From an uncultured Ruminococcus sp. (lineage in GTDB: Bacteria > Bacillota > Clostridia > Oscillospirales > Ruminococcaceae): 64,000 nucleotides of DNA. The DNA lies in NCBI GenBank assembly GCA_937902395.1, contig CALGTV010000038.1:1-64000 (forward strand). Direction: 5' to 3'. Below the pieces are notes generated by a model that made no database searches, was not told the DNA's origin, and was given only the letters and a program-made list of their open reading frames with translations. Shown one piece after another: positions 31,105-40,616 of this stretch (position 1 is its first letter; the number at the start of each line of letters is the position of its first letter). The position numbers were made by a program, and so were the translations under genes.

Positions 31105-31962
31105 TTACTCCTCGTCAACAAGTTTTTCTGCAATTGCTGCGAGGTCATCTTTATCATAAAATTCGAGAATCAGAACACCCTTGTTCTTGCCATAATCTAC
31201 TTTAACCTTGCGTCCAAGGCGTTCTTTCAATGATATTTCCATTTCGGTAAAATAATTATCAATTTTTTTATCATCTGTTGGAGGGGTATGAATCTCAACT
31301 GTTGATTTTTGCGCAAGCTTTTCCACCTGACGGACAGTCATTCCGCCGTCTGCTGCTCTGTTAGCAATAGCAAGCATCATTTCTTCATCTTCAAAACCGA
31401 GTAAAGCCTTTGCATGACCTGACGATAATTCGCCATTTTCAAGCATTTTCAGCACTCTTTGCGGAAGTGAAAGCAGACGTACTGCATTTGCAACTGCTGA
31501 ACGGGATTTTCCAACCATTTTTCCCACTTGTTCCTGCGTCATGCCGTAATTTTCAATAAGCTCATTGTATCCGGCGGCTTCTTCGACGGGATTTAGATTT
31601 TCTCGCTGGAGATTCTCGATAATAGCAATTTGCATAGTCTCAACATCGGAAAGCTCCTTAATATTTACAGGAACTTCGTCAAGTCCAAGCATACGCGCTG
31701 CTCGCCACCTGCGCTCACCGGCAACAATCTGATATCCGCCTGATTCCATTGGTCGTACAAGAATTGGCTGTAAAATTCCGTGCTCACGAATAGAATCCGC
31801 AAGGGTTGAAATGGATTCTGTAGAAAAATGCTTACGGGGCTGGTCACGATTTGGCTCAATTTCAGAAGTACGCAAAGTCGTTTTAATCTGCACATCACTT
31901 GCATTTTCGCTGAATAGAGAATCAAGACCTGCGCCTAATCCGCCAATTGCCATAAAAATCAC
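31105..31962 (-). CDS. parB: Chromosome-partitioning protein ParB (Spo0J)
   Basis: A 285-residue CTP-dependent DNA clamp that loads at parS and recruits SMC. Domains: ParA-activating N-terminus (AIGGLGAGLDSLF), CTP-binding motifs GERRWRAAR (82-90) and ENLQRENLNPVEEA (116-129), helix-turn-helix MTQEQVGKMVGKSRSAVANA, and a C-terminal dimer domain. All key CTPase residues are present, in contrast to the Noc-like paralog at 33005. The start is GTG 31962, overlapping the parA stop by four bases (GTGA); an ATG three codons later is possible. Confidence 0.97.
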   Translation of the reverse strand: MIFMAIGGLGAGLDSLFSENASDVQIKTTLRTSEIEPNRDQPRKHFSTESISTLADSIREHGILQPILVRPMESGGYQIVAGERRWRAARMLGLDEVPVNIKELSDVETMQIAIIENLQRENLNPVEEAAGYNELIENYGMTQEQVGKMVGKSRSAVANAVRLLSLPQRVLKMLENGELSSGHAKALLGFEDEEMMLAIANRAADGGMTVRQVEKLAQKSTVEIHTPPTDDKKIDNYFTEMEISLKERLGRKVKVDYGKNKGVLILEFYDKDDLAAIAEKLVDEE

Positions 31963-32777
31963 TGCCTTTCCTTTTTAAAATTGAAGATTCCTCGTCTTTT
32001 TTTCTGCGGCAGTTCCATTGGCTCACCCAATAATTCCAAACCTAACAGCGTATATGAATCTGTACCCTTTGAGGATTTATCATAGTACATAACAGGCTTA
32101 CCATGGCTTGGAGCCTCAGAAATTCGCACATTTCTGGGAATTTTTGTCTTAAAGACTTTGTTCGGAAAGTATTTTTCAACCTCTGCCACAACATCGTTAG
32201 CAACATTTAATCTGCCGTCAAACATTGTGAACAGGATTCCCTCAATATCAAGAGAAGGATTATAGTTGCTTTTTACAATTTTTATTGTATTTACAAGCTG
32301 AGAAAGTCCCTCTAAAGCGTAAAATTCAGCAAGCATAGGCACAATTATGCTATCACTTGCAACAAGAGCATTAATTGTAAGCGAACCAAGAGCAGGCGGG
32401 CAATCGATAAAAATAAAATCATAGTAATCTTTAATTGTCAGAAGCTGCATTTTAAGCCTATTAACTCGATTTTCCATGTTAATCAGTTCCAATTCAGCAC
32501 CTGCAAGACTTTCAGTCGCTGGAATTACTGAAACATTATCGAATTCGGTTTGAATTATAGCATCCTGAGCACGATTTTTACCGATAATTACATTATATGA
32601 AGTAATTTCTACACCGCGTTTTTTTATTCCAAAGCCTGTAGTCGCGTTACCTTGAGGATCAAAATCGATACAGAGCACTTTTTTTCCACGGGAACCAAGA
32701 AATGCGGCAAGATTTACAACAGTTGTTGACTTGCCTACGCCGCCCTTTTGATTGGCAACGGCAATTATTTTGCCCAT
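31959..32777 (-). CDS. parA: Chromosome-partitioning ATPase ParA (Soj)
   Basis: A 272-residue deviant Walker ATPase. Walker A' is KGGVGKST (residues about 11-18), switch II is IDCPPALG, and the specificity region FYALEGLSQL is typical of Soj. It drives origin segregation with ParB and in spore formers regulates DnaA. The C-terminus has an extra basic tail (QKKRRGIFNFKKERQ) that could bind DNA or membrane. It is transcribed from its own promoter (32831-32859), just after the parS cluster. Confidence 0.97.
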   Translation of the reverse strand: MGKIIAVANQKGGVGKSTTVVNLAAFLGSRGKKVLCIDFDPQGNATTGFGIKKRGVEITSYNVIIGKNRAQDAIIQTEFDNVSVIPATESLAGAELELINMENRVNRLKMQLLTIKDYYDFIFIDCPPALGSLTINALVASDSIIVPMLAEFYALEGLSQLVNTIKIVKSNYNPSLDIEGILFTMFDGRLNVANDVVAEVEKYFPNKVFKTKIPRNVRISEAPSHGKPVMYYDKSSKGTDSYTLLGLELLGEPMELPQKKRRGIFNFKKERQ

Positions 32778-32830
32778 AGAATCATCCTTTCTTTTTGGAT
32801 ATCCGCAATAAATTACGGTTGTCTTAGAAT

Positions 32831-32859
32831 ATTATACCACATTATGCAAGAAAAGTAAA
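32831..32859 (-). promoter_or_regulatory. parA promoter
   Basis: On the minus strand TTTACT (32859-32854) and TATAAT (32836-32831) have a 17-base spacer. The nearest parS site (32897-32912) is about 40 bases upstream of the -35 element, so ParB spreading could silence it. Confidence 0.75.
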
Positions 32860-32896
32860 TACACAAAAGGTATATTTTTAAGATTTTTTCAAAAAA

Positions 32897-33004
32897 TGTT
32901 CCACATGAAACTTTTTTCAGTGTTTCACGTGGAACATTTTAAAATCTGAACTGAATTGTTTCACGTGGAACACTTTAATGATATTTAATGTTCCACGTGA
33001 AACA
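32897..33004. promoter_or_regulatory. Cluster of four parS-like sites
   Basis: Four 16-bp sites in 108 bases: 32897-32912 (TGTTCCACATGAAACT, one core mismatch), 32921-32936 and 32957-32972 (both TGTTTCACGTGGAACA), and 32989-33004 (TGTTCCACGTGAAACA). They fill the gap between the noc-like gene and the parA promoter. The last one overlaps the stop codon of the noc-like gene. They are binding sites for ParB and possibly the Noc-like protein. Confidence 0.93.
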
Positions 33005-33820
33005 TTAAACTGTTTTCATAGGAATTCTTACTCTATACTCTACATATTCCTCCCCTTGAAGTTTTTTGGTTTCTGCTTTAATTCCTGACGTTCGCATAGA
33101 TTCAACAGCTTTATTAATTGTAGATAAAAACATAGAAATATTTTGTATCCTCTGAGTTTTATTTTGAATGAGTTGTCCATTTTTTCGCTTTCCAATGTAG
33201 TTTTCAATAAATATCTCTGTTTTTTCCACATTTAAGTTGTTGTCAATAACTTTGTTAAGAACAAAAATTCTATCCTCAACACTACCAAAACGAAGCAGTG
33301 CACGTGCATGACGCTCTGTAAGGTTATTTTTTATAATTATGTCTCTTTCCGATTCGCTTAGCCGAAGAAGTCTAAGCTTATTAGCGATTGTACTTTGTGC
33401 CTTTCCGAGCTTTGCAGCAGCTTCCTCCTGAGTAAAACCATAATCCTTCAAAAGATTTTCAATAGCACACGCTTCTTCAAAAAATGATAAGTTATGGTTA
33501 CGAATATGTTCAACTAAAGCATCAATTGCAGAATCCCTGTCGTTTATTTCGTACACTACACATGGAATTGACTGCATTTCACACATTTTAGCAGCAAAAT
33601 ATTGTTTTTCTCCTGTAATCAGCTCAAAATTTGTACCAATTTTTTTTACAGAAAGAGGCTGAATACCACAATTTTCAGAATATGATTGTGCAAGAGTTGC
33701 AACATCATTCTGACTAAAATCCACTTTTCGATGCGTAGAGTTGAAAAAAATCTTTCCAATCTCTACATCAACAATTTTTTTCTGCTCTGTCTCCATTGAT
33801 AAATTAACGATACCTGCCAT
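33005..33820 (-). CDS. noc: Noc/ParB-family protein with degenerate CTP-binding motif
   Basis: A 271-residue ParB-fold protein placed where Firmicutes encode nucleoid occlusion factor Noc (after rsmG, before parA). It has the N-terminal ParB domain and a helix-turn-helix (FTQEEAAAKLGKAQSTIANK, 129-148). The CTP-binding signature GERRxRAA is GEKQYFAA (70-77), and the second motif ENxQRxxLxPxEEA is EHIRNHNLSFFEEA (104-117). Two arginines needed for triphosphate contact are missing. There is no N-terminal amphipathic membrane-targeting helix of Bacillus Noc type (the start is MAGIVNLSMETEQ). It may thus be a DNA-binding paralog that cannot clamp. The name noc rests on position and fold. Confidence 0.82.
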   Translation of the reverse strand: MAGIVNLSMETEQKKIVDVEIGKIFFNSTHRKVDFSQNDVATLAQSYSENCGIQPLSVKKIGTNFELITGEKQYFAAKMCEMQSIPCVVYEINDRDSAIDALVEHIRNHNLSFFEEACAIENLLKDYGFTQEEAAAKLGKAQSTIANKLRLLRLSESERDIIIKNNLTERHARALLRFGSVEDRIFVLNKVIDNNLNVEKTEIFIENYIGKRKNGQLIQNKTQRIQNISMFLSTINKAVESMRTSGIKAETKKLQGEEYVEYRVRIPMKTV

Positions 33821-33956
33821 TTTATTGTCCTCACATTTCTTTATTTACACCTTTAAGGTGCTAAAGTAATTTTATCATATATGGGAAATAAAATCTATAA
33901 AAAAATTCCGCTAATTTTCGACAAATCAACGGAATTTACGATGAAATTATATATTA

Positions 33957-34661
33957 TTAAAGACTTTTTTTCTTAATTTGACTGCTATTTCTGGGATACT
34001 TTGTCGGTGTATGCGATATTTTTTTAATTTCGACAATTATTCTTGCATCATTTTCAAGTGAATAACTGTGAACTGCTCCAATGTTACCACCAAGAAGTTC
34101 AATAGCATTATTTGAATCGGAAGGATGCTCATTTGGTCCTTTCATGGATATAAAACTGCCTCCAACTTTCACGAACGGAATGCAATACTCAGAAAGAACA
34201 GAAAGATTTGCAACAGCTCTGGCACATGAAAAATCAAATTTTTCTCTGTATTCAGGCATTTTTGCAATATCTTCTGCTCGACCGTGAATACATTCAACAT
34301 CAATCTCTATTATGTCAGAAAGTTGATGAAGAAAAGTAATTCTTTTTGCAAGACTATCAAGAAGCGTAAGGTTTATATCAGGACGCATAATTTTAAGCGG
34401 TACGGAAGGAAAGCCTGCCCCAGTTCCAACATCAATAATCGACGAATTATTCGGTATATCGACATATTTGAGAATTAAGCAACTATCTATAAAATGTTTT
34501 ATTAAGATTTCTTTCGGTTCAGTTATTGCAGTAAGATTTACATTTTCATTATATTTTACAAGAAAGTCGGCATACTTATCAAATTTATCGTATTTTTCCT
34601 TAGTCAACTCCAGAGCGTATTTATCAAATTCAGAGCAACATAATTCAAAATTTGGCAGCAT
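33957..34661 (-). CDS. rsmG: 16S rRNA (guanine-527-N7)-methyltransferase
   Basis: A 234-residue SAM-dependent methyltransferase. The SAM-binding motif is IDVGTGAGFPSVPLKI (about 75-90), and the RsmG signature SLAKRITFLHQL with CARAVANLSVLSEY follows. It methylates G527 of 16S rRNA. It lies 4 bases after mnmG with AGGGGTGA as ribosome site, in the classic mnmE-mnmG-rsmG order. The C-terminal extension (KYPRNSSQIKKKSL) is basic and typical. Confidence 0.96.
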   Translation of the reverse strand: MLPNFELCCSEFDKYALELTKEKYDKFDKYADFLVKYNENVNLTAITEPKEILIKHFIDSCLILKYVDIPNNSSIIDVGTGAGFPSVPLKIMRPDINLTLLDSLAKRITFLHQLSDIIEIDVECIHGRAEDIAKMPEYREKFDFSCARAVANLSVLSEYCIPFVKVGGSFISMKGPNEHPSDSNNAIELLGGNIGAVHSYSLENDARIIVEIKKISHTPTKYPRNSSQIKKKSL

Positions 34662-34665
34662 ACAT

Positions 34666-36540
34666 TCACCCCTGTTCCTTTTTCAGCCATACGATAAGCA
34701 TTGACACATCAGCAGGAGAAACACCAGATATTCTGGATGCCTGACCAATCGATACTGGTTTTACCTTATTAAGCTTCTCTGCGGCTTCAAGTCTTAATCC
34801 GTGAATTTGGCTATAATCCGTGTTTTCAGGCAGCAACTTCTTTTCAAGCTTTTGAGCTTGTTCAATTTGAGCCAACTGCTTCTCAATATATCCCTTATAC
34901 TTAATCTGCAATTCTACTTGTTCACATACATCACATGGAAGCTTTGGACGATTTATATCAAAAGCAGCAAGATCGTTATATTTTAACTGAGGACGACGAA
35001 TCAAATCAATGATTTTACAACCATTTTTAATTTGAGCAGTTCCTTTTTCCTCAAGCATTGAATTTAACTCATCTGTTGGCTTAATTGTTTCACGTGAAAC
35101 ACGTTGAATTTCCTGATCTGTAAGTCTTATTTTTTCATGTAACTTATCAAGTCTTTCCTGAGATACAAGACCTATTTTGTAACCTATAGGAATTAATCGC
35201 TGATCAGCATTATCCTGTCGTAAAATTAAACGATATTCACTTCGCGAGGTCATCATACGGTATGGATCAGAGCATCCTTTTGTAACAAGGTCATCAACAA
35301 GAGTTCCGATATAAGAGCCTGACCTCTCTAAAATCATAGGCTCTCTGCCGAGAATTGACATTGCGGCATTTACACCTGCAACAAGTCCTTGTGCAGCAGC
35401 CTCCTCATATCCTGAACTTCCATTGAATTGACCAGCACCATACAATCCACGTAATTTTTTAAATTCAAGTGTCGGCAATAACTGTAATGGGTCACAACAA
35501 TCATACTCGATAGCATATGCAGGTCGCATAATCTCTATATTTTCCAATCCCTTAATTGTACGTAAAAATGCAAGCTGTACATCTTCGGGCAATGATGATG
35601 ACATTCCCTGTAAATAAAACTCGTCTGTTGATAATCCCATTGGTTCAACAAAAAGCTGATGTCTTGGCTTGTCAGAGAATCTCACAATTTTGTCCTCGAT
35701 TGACGGACAGTATCGAGGTCCTACACCCTCAATTCTACCACTATATAATGGTGACCTGTCAAGATTAGAAAGTATTACTTCATGGGTATTACTATTTGTA
35801 TAGGTAACATAACAGCTAACCTGATTCTTTAAGTTTTCAACAGGAGTTTCAAAAGATAGTGGAATAATCTCCTCGTCACCATCCTGCTTCTCCATTACTG
35901 AAAAATCGATGCTTCTTCTGTGAACACGACAGGGCGTACCTGTTTTGAAACGTCGCAATTCAATTCCATTATCAATCAAGCTTTGAGAAAGACCAATGCT
36001 TGGCAATGCGGCATCAGGACCACTTTCATATGAAGATTCGCCGATATGAATCTTGCCTTTAAGATAAGTTCCTGTTGCAATAATAACACATTTTGCGGAG
36101 TATTCGGCCCCAAGAGATGTAACAACACCCTTTATACAGCCATTTTCGGTCAAAATCTCTGATACTTCACCCTGTTTCACAAAAAGATTTTCCTGATTTT
36201 CGCAGACCTGTTTCATATAATTATGATACAGAACTCTGTCCGCTTGTACTCTCAAACTGTGCACCGCAGGGCCTTTTCCGCGATTAAGCATACGGCTCTG
36301 AATAAAGCATTTATCCGCAGCCTTGCCCATTTCACCGCCGAGAGCATCGATTTCCCTTACAAGATGTCCTTTTGCTGTGCCGCCAATTGACGGATTACAG
36401 GGCATATTTGCGATCTGGTCAAGGGAAATTGTAAACATTGCAGTTTTTACACCAAGTCGCGCGGAGGCAAGAGCCGCTTCAACACCTGCGTGACCACCGC
36501 CCACAACTATAACATCAAATTCACCCATTTTATATGACAT
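34666..36540 (-). CDS. mnmG: tRNA uridine-5-carboxymethylaminomethyl modification enzyme MnmG (GidA)
   Basis: A 624-residue FAD enzyme that works with MnmE to modify U34 of tRNAs. The FAD-binding motif [19 protein letters not shown] is at residues 11-29. GidA signatures [34 protein letters not shown] and [15 protein letters not shown] are present. Length is normal. A perfect parS site (35086-35101) lies inside the coding sequence, encoding part of the VSRETIKP stretch. Confidence 0.98.
   Translation of the reverse strand: MSYKMGEFDVIVVGGGHAGVEAALASARLGVKTAMFTISLDQIANMPCNPSIGGTAKGHLVREIDALGGEMGKAADKCFIQSRMLNRGKGPAVHSLRVQADRVLYHNYMKQVCENQENLFVKQGEVSEILTENGCIKGVVTSLGAEYSAKCVIIATGTYLKGKIHIGESSYESGPDAALPSIGLSQSLIDNGIELRRFKTGTPCRVHRRSIDFSVMEKQDGDEEIIPLSFETPVENLKNQVSCYVTYTNSNTHEVILSNLDRSPLYSGRIEGVGPRYCPSIEDKIVRFSDKPRHQLFVEPMGLSTDEFYLQGMSSSLPEDVQLAFLRTIKGLENIEIMRPAYAIEYDCCDPLQLLPTLEFKKLRGLYGAGQFNGSSGYEEAAAQGLVAGVNAAMSILGREPMILERSGSYIGTLVDDLVTKGCSDPYRMMTSRSEYRLILRQDNADQRLIPIGYKIGLVSQERLDKLHEKIRLTDQEIQRVSRETIKPTDELNSMLEEKGTAQIKNGCKIIDLIRRPQLKYNDLAAFDINRPKLPCDVCEQVELQIKYKGYIEKQLAQIEQAQKLEKKLLPENTDYSQIHGLRLEAAEKLNKVKPVSIGQASRISGVSPADVSMLIVWLKKEQG
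35086..35101. promoter_or_regulatory. parS site inside mnmG
   Basis: TGTTTCACGTGAAACA, identical to the perfect 16-bp palindromic parS. In-gene parS sites near the origin are usual in Firmicutes. Confidence 0.95.
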
Positions 36541-36557
36541 AAAACTACCTCTTTAAA

Positions 36558-36573
36558 TGTTCCACGTGAAACA
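36558..36573. promoter_or_regulatory. parS site between mnmE and mnmG
   Basis: TGTTCCACGTGAAACA in the 36-base gap between the two genes. This is the parS closest to dnaA on the left arm in this window. Confidence 0.95.
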
Positions 36574-36576
36574 TTC

Positions 36577-37938
36577 TTACTTTCCTACACAGAATCGAGA
36601 GAAAACCTCATCGACAACTGCATCAGTAATCCGTTCTCCTGTAAGCTCCAATAAATTCTGCTCCGCCTCATCAACTAAAACATTTACAGCGTCAAGCATT
36701 TCGCCGAAATTAATTGCATCTATAGCGTTTCCAACAGATTCTACCGCTTTTTCAATGCATAACTTCTGTCTTTCATTTGCGGCGGTTACTGATGAGAAAC
36801 TATCAGAATTAATCTCAAAAATACTCTTGACGGCATTTTCAAGGTCATTGATTCCCTGATTTTCCTTAGCGGAAATATATACAATATGTAAAAAATATTC
36901 TTTCAAGCATTGTTCATCGATAACCAATTTTTCGTCGGATTTATTGATAACAGCAATGCATTTTTTATGTTTAATTTTATTAATCAATTCAAAATCGTCC
37001 GCAGTCAATGGACAGCTACCGTCAAATACAGCCAGCACAAGCTCAGAGGAATCAACTGTTTTCCATGCAATACCCACACCGATTCCCTCGATAATATCAT
37101 CTGTCTCACGGATTCCTGCTGTATCAGAAAGACATAGTGTTATATCACCCAAACGCACAGATTCCTCAACAACGTCACGGGTTGTGCCTGCAATATCTGT
37201 AACAATACTTCTTTCACAGCCACTGAGACAATTAAAAAGCGTAGATTTTCCGACATTTGGCCTGCCAACAATGGCAGTAGAAACACCCTCGCGGACAATT
37301 CTTCCACGGTCGTAATCGGCGGTAAGAACTGATAAATCATTGCGCACAACTTCAAGCTCCGATAAAATAGCCTCAGGTTCGACTTCGGGAATATCCTCAT
37401 CGGGATAATCAGTCCATGCCGCAAGTCCGCTGAGAAGCTTCAAAAGGCGATTGGAACACTTTTTAGCAGCCTTGAAAACAGCTCCCTCACGAAGATTTTC
37501 AGCCATTTTCAACTCCAATTCACCCTTAGCGGAAATAACATCCATAACCGCTTCTGCCTGCGTTAAATCAAGCTTACCGTTGAGAAATGCACGTTTTGTA
37601 AACTCGCCCGCATCCGCAGTAACAGCGCCATTTTTTAAGGCGGCACGAAGAATTTTCCTTGAAACAAAAAGTCCGCCGTGACAGGAAATCTCCACGGTAT
37701 CCTCACCTGTATAGCTGTGAGGAGCTCGAAAAACTGTAAGTATACAGTCATCAATCCGCTGTCCATTGTCATGAGCAATACCATATGCACAGGTATACCC
37801 AGCCATATTATCAATATTTTTATCTCCGAAAGGAGTAAAAATCTCCTTTGCAACAGAAAGGGCATTTTCGCCGGAAATACGAATTACAGCGATTCCCCCA
37901 ACTGCATTGGGAGTTGAAATAGCAGCAATAGTAGACAT
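36577..37938 (-). CDS. mnmE: tRNA modification GTPase MnmE (TrmE)
   Basis: A 453-residue GTPase, partner of MnmG. The N-terminal tetrahydrofolate-binding domain (TIAAISTPNAVGGIAVIRISG, SYTGEDTVEISCHGG) is followed by a helical domain and an inserted G domain: G1 GRPNVGKSTLFN, G3 DTAGI, G4 NKSD. The C-terminus ends in FCVGK, a variant of the usual CIGK with the catalytic Cys kept. ATG 37938 is chosen because TGGAG precedes it. Confidence 0.97.
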   Translation of the reverse strand: MSTIAAISTPNAVGGIAVIRISGENALSVAKEIFTPFGDKNIDNMAGYTCAYGIAHDNGQRIDDCILTVFRAPHSYTGEDTVEISCHGGLFVSRKILRAALKNGAVTADAGEFTKRAFLNGKLDLTQAEAVMDVISAKGELELKMAENLREGAVFKAAKKCSNRLLKLLSGLAAWTDYPDEDIPEVEPEAILSELEVVRNDLSVLTADYDRGRIVREGVSTAIVGRPNVGKSTLFNCLSGCERSIVTDIAGTTRDVVEESVRLGDITLCLSDTAGIRETDDIIEGIGVGIAWKTVDSSELVLAVFDGSCPLTADDFELINKIKHKKCIAVINKSDEKLVIDEQCLKEYFLHIVYISAKENQGINDLENAVKSIFEINSDSFSSVTAANERQKLCIEKAVESVGNAIDAINFGEMLDAVNVLVDEAEQNLLELTGERITDAVVDEVFSRFCVGK

Positions 37939-37950
37939 AATTTTCTCCAT

Positions 37951-37987
37951 AAAGGGCTGTCACAAGTCAACCTGCAACAGCCCTTTT
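37951..37987 (-). terminator. Hairpin between khpB and mnmE
   Basis: AAAGGGCTGT pairs with ACAGCCCTTT around a 17-base loop. On the minus strand only a weak T-run follows, and the mnmE ribosome site begins right after the stem. Partial termination or mRNA processing is more likely than a full stop. Confidence 0.5.
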
Positions 37988-37992
37988 CTTAA

Positions 37993-39099
37993 TTAAAATT
38001 CAATTTTTCCGTAAAGTCCGCCTTCCATGGAATCCTCTGGCTTTGGCTTTTTGTAATCCTTTTCAAAAGATGTTGAAAGGTCAATTGCCTTTGCCTCGAA
38101 ATTCTCACGACGGCGGTCACGTCCGCCCTGTCTGCCGCGTCTGTCATCACGGCGAGGACCTCTGCCTCTGCCGTTATTGCGGTTATTTCTGGGATTTGTA
38201 GAAGAAATAATAATCTTTCTGTAAGGCTCCTCACCAACAGAACGTGAAGCAACGCCCTCAATATTTGCAACAGCAGAGTGAATAACGCGTCTTTCATAAG
38301 GATTCATAGGCTCAAGCTGCTGTGAACGACCCGTTCTGATTACAGACTTTGCAACCTTAGCGGCAAGCTGTTCAAGAGTTTCCTTTCTCTTGCTTCTGTA
38401 TCCGAGACAATCAATTGTGATGCGGAAATAATCCTTATCGCCTTTGTTAGCAATAATTGAACAGAGGTACTGGAGAGAATCGAGAGTTTCTCCGCGTCTG
38501 CCAATGATTGTACCATTGTTATCACTTTCAATATTGATAACAGCACCTGTTTCGTTCTGGTATACAACAAAGTTTGCATCGATATCCATAGCCTTAAAAA
38601 TGCTGATGATGTAATCTCTTGCAATTTTAACCTTAGGATTCATAAGAGCCTCGTCCTCGATGAGAGTAAAATCATCAAGAGAGAATTCCATATCATCTTC
38701 CTTAGTTTCAGGAGCTTTTTCCTCAGCAACAGGCTCTTCAACGGGAGCTGCTTCAACTACAGGAGCAGTTTCAACAACTTCGTCGGGAACAACAACAGGC
38801 TCTTCTTCAACAACAGCCTCGGGAACTTCTACAATTTCAGGTGTTTTCACAGGCGCAGGTGCTTCTACAACTTTAGGAGCTTCAACGGGCTTTGCAGGTG
38901 CGGCAGCCTTAGCCTCGGGCTTTTTTACCTCATCAGCGCAAGTAGCCTTAATCTTTGCATCAACAGCACCAAGTCCTAAAAATCCTTTTTTACCTTCGCT
39001 GATTACTTCAAATTTAATTTCGCTTTCTTTTTTTCCGAATTTCTTAACCGCCATAGCCTTAGCTTCTTCTACGGTTTTCGCGGTAAACATCTCTGTCAT
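37993..39099 (-). CDS. khpB: RNA-binding protein KhpB/Jag (SpoIIIJ-associated)
   Basis: A 368-residue protein. Jag-N domain (1-52, ending KKGFLGLGAVDAKIK), a long Ala/Pro/Val/Glu-rich low-complexity linker (about 55-135), a KH domain (about 155-235, IIGRRGETLDSLQYL), an R3H domain (about 240-300), and then an Arg/Gly-rich tail (NNRNNGRGRGPRRDDRRGRQ). The tail is unusual, since Bacillus Jag stops after R3H, and may add RNA binding. It is encoded between yidC and mnmE as usual. Confidence 0.94.
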   Translation of the reverse strand: MTEMFTAKTVEEAKAMAVKKFGKKESEIKFEVISEGKKGFLGLGAVDAKIKATCADEVKKPEAKAAAPAKPVEAPKVVEAPAPVKTPEIVEVPEAVVEEEPVVVPDEVVETAPVVEAAPVEEPVAEEKAPETKEDDMEFSLDDFTLIEDEALMNPKVKIARDYIISIFKAMDIDANFVVYQNETGAVINIESDNNGTIIGRRGETLDSLQYLCSIIANKGDKDYFRITIDCLGYRSKRKETLEQLAAKVAKSVIRTGRSQQLEPMNPYERRVIHSAVANIEGVASRSVGEEPYRKIIISSTNPRNNRNNGRGRGPRRDDRRGRQGGRDRRRENFEAKAIDLSTSFEKDYKKPKPEDSMEGGLYGKIEF

Positions 39100-39117
39100 T
39101 TCAATACCTCCTTAAAA

Positions 39118-40284
39118 TTAATCTTCATTATCATTTGAATCATCATATAAATCGCCATATTTGTCAGCCATTCTGCGTCTTGCGTCTTTTATGGCATCAC
39201 GATTTATTTTATTCTGCTCTGAACGTGAAAGCTTTTCATGTGATGAATTGCCTGTTCCTCCGTTTTGAGCTTCAAGAGCAGCCTGCTGCTCTAACATTCT
39301 CTGCATAAAAGTTTTCTTTTCCGGGTGCTTTTCAGCGTAGATACGTGCTTTTTCCTTTTCCTTTTCATTAATAGCCACAACTTTGTCATGTGTGAAGTAT
39401 AGATTAAGACCAAAAGTTACAAGGAAAGAGAAAAGAGCTGACCAAATCCAATAGAAACCGATACCTGCTGGGAGTTCAAAAGCAAACCAGATTGACATAA
39501 GAGGAGAAAGAAGCATCATAGCTGTCATACATCCGCCGCCTGCCTGAGCAGTAGGATTAGTCTTTTTCTGGTGATACATTGAATAAAAACTTGTGAGCAA
39601 CTGTGCAAGACCTGCAAGGAAAGGAATAGCACAGAGAACAACAGCCTCAAAGTTCCATTCGTCTGGTTTAAGTGTAGGAACTTTACCAAGATTTGCACCG
39701 AAAATAGTGAAATTCTCTGTAAACTCAGTTACAACTTGTCTGAAATTCTCGCCGATACTTGAAAAATCAGCAGAATGCTTATCAAGAGCCTCCATTGTGA
39801 GAAGCTCATTTCTCAGGTTATTTGACTGAATAGGATTACCGCCGTTTACATCCTTGAACTGTACAGCAAGCTCGGAAGCTTTTTCAATAGCAGCCTTTCT
39901 TACAGGCTTGGATATATGAAGGATATGAGTTATAGGCTTATATACAACGTCAATGACGCCGAAAAGCAGAAACATCTGGATAAAACCAGGGAGACATGAA
40001 CCCATAGGGTTGAGTCCCTCCTCCTGATAAAGCTTCTGCTGTTCCTCCTGCAAACGTGTTGGATTATTTGAAAAGCTTTTCTGCAGCTTCTGAAGTTTAG
40101 GCTGGAGAAGCTGCATTCTTGCAGCACTCTTCTGAGTTTTATAATTCATTGGGAAGAGTAAAATCTTTGTTACAAGAGTAAACACAATAATAGCAATAGC
40201 ATAATTAGGTATGAGCTTATAAATTCCGCTCATAAGATATCCAAGAGGGATACCAATAAGATCATAAAGTGCGTTCAATTTCAA
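39118..40284 (-). CDS. yidC: Membrane protein insertase YidC (SpoIIIJ/OxaA)
   Basis: A 388-residue insertase helping Sec-dependent and independent membrane proteins fold. There are five predicted membrane segments with the YidC2 core (NYKTQKSAARMQLLQPKLQKLQ, GCLPGFIQMFLLFGVIDVVY, IGFYWIWSALFSFL). A large loop of about 90 residues separates the second and third core helices. The C-terminal 80 residues are charged and cytoplasmic, presumably for ribosome contact. No lipobox is seen at the N-terminus, unlike Bacillus SpoIIIJ. The start is probably TTG 40284 after AGGAGA. Confidence 0.95.
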   Translation of the reverse strand: MKLNALYDLIGIPLGYLMSGIYKLIPNYAIAIIVFTLVTKILLFPMNYKTQKSAARMQLLQPKLQKLQKSFSNNPTRLQEEQQKLYQEEGLNPMGSCLPGFIQMFLLFGVIDVVYKPITHILHISKPVRKAAIEKASELAVQFKDVNGGNPIQSNNLRNELLTMEALDKHSADFSSIGENFRQVVTEFTENFTIFGANLGKVPTLKPDEWNFEAVVLCAIPFLAGLAQLLTSFYSMYHQKKTNPTAQAGGGCMTAMMLLSPLMSIWFAFELPAGIGFYWIWSALFSFLVTFGLNLYFTHDKVVAINEKEKEKARIYAEKHPEKKTFMQRMLEQQAALEAQNGGTGNSSHEKLSRSEQNKINRDAIKDARRRMADKYGDLYDDSNDNED

Positions 40285-40289
40285 TTCTC

Positions 40290-40610
40290 CTATATCAGTA
40301 CATCTTCGGAGCTATCCTCCGTACCGTTCTTTTCTTCTGCTGTGTCAGCTTCACTGTGAAGCTTGGAATAATCAATTTTTTTCACTTTAAAAGTGAACTT
40401 TTCAGGGACATAGTCAATACCGCCAAGTGACCACGGATTGCATCGCAGGATTCTCCATACAGCCAGAGCCGAACCTCTCACAGCACCAAATTTTTTTACA
40501 GCAGTGAGAGCATAACAGCTGCATGTAGGATAATACTTGCATTTAGGCGGAAAAAGTGGCGAAATACACTTCTGATAGAATTTTATCAATGCAATTACAA
40601 CAAATTTCAT
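40290..40610 (-). CDS. yidD: Membrane protein insertion efficiency factor YidD
   Basis: A 106-residue protein. The conserved YidD core [34 protein letters not shown] with three Cys, then [17 protein letters not shown], fills residues 9-70. The last 35 residues are an acidic extension ([20 protein letters not shown]) not found in short homologs. It assists YidC and lies 5 bases upstream of it. Confidence 0.95.
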   Translation of the reverse strand: MKFVVIALIKFYQKCISPLFPPKCKYYPTCSCYALTAVKKFGAVRGSALAVWRILRCNPWSLGGIDYVPEKFTFKVKKIDYSKLHSEADTAEEKNGTEDSSEDVLI

Positions 40611-40616
40611 AATTTA

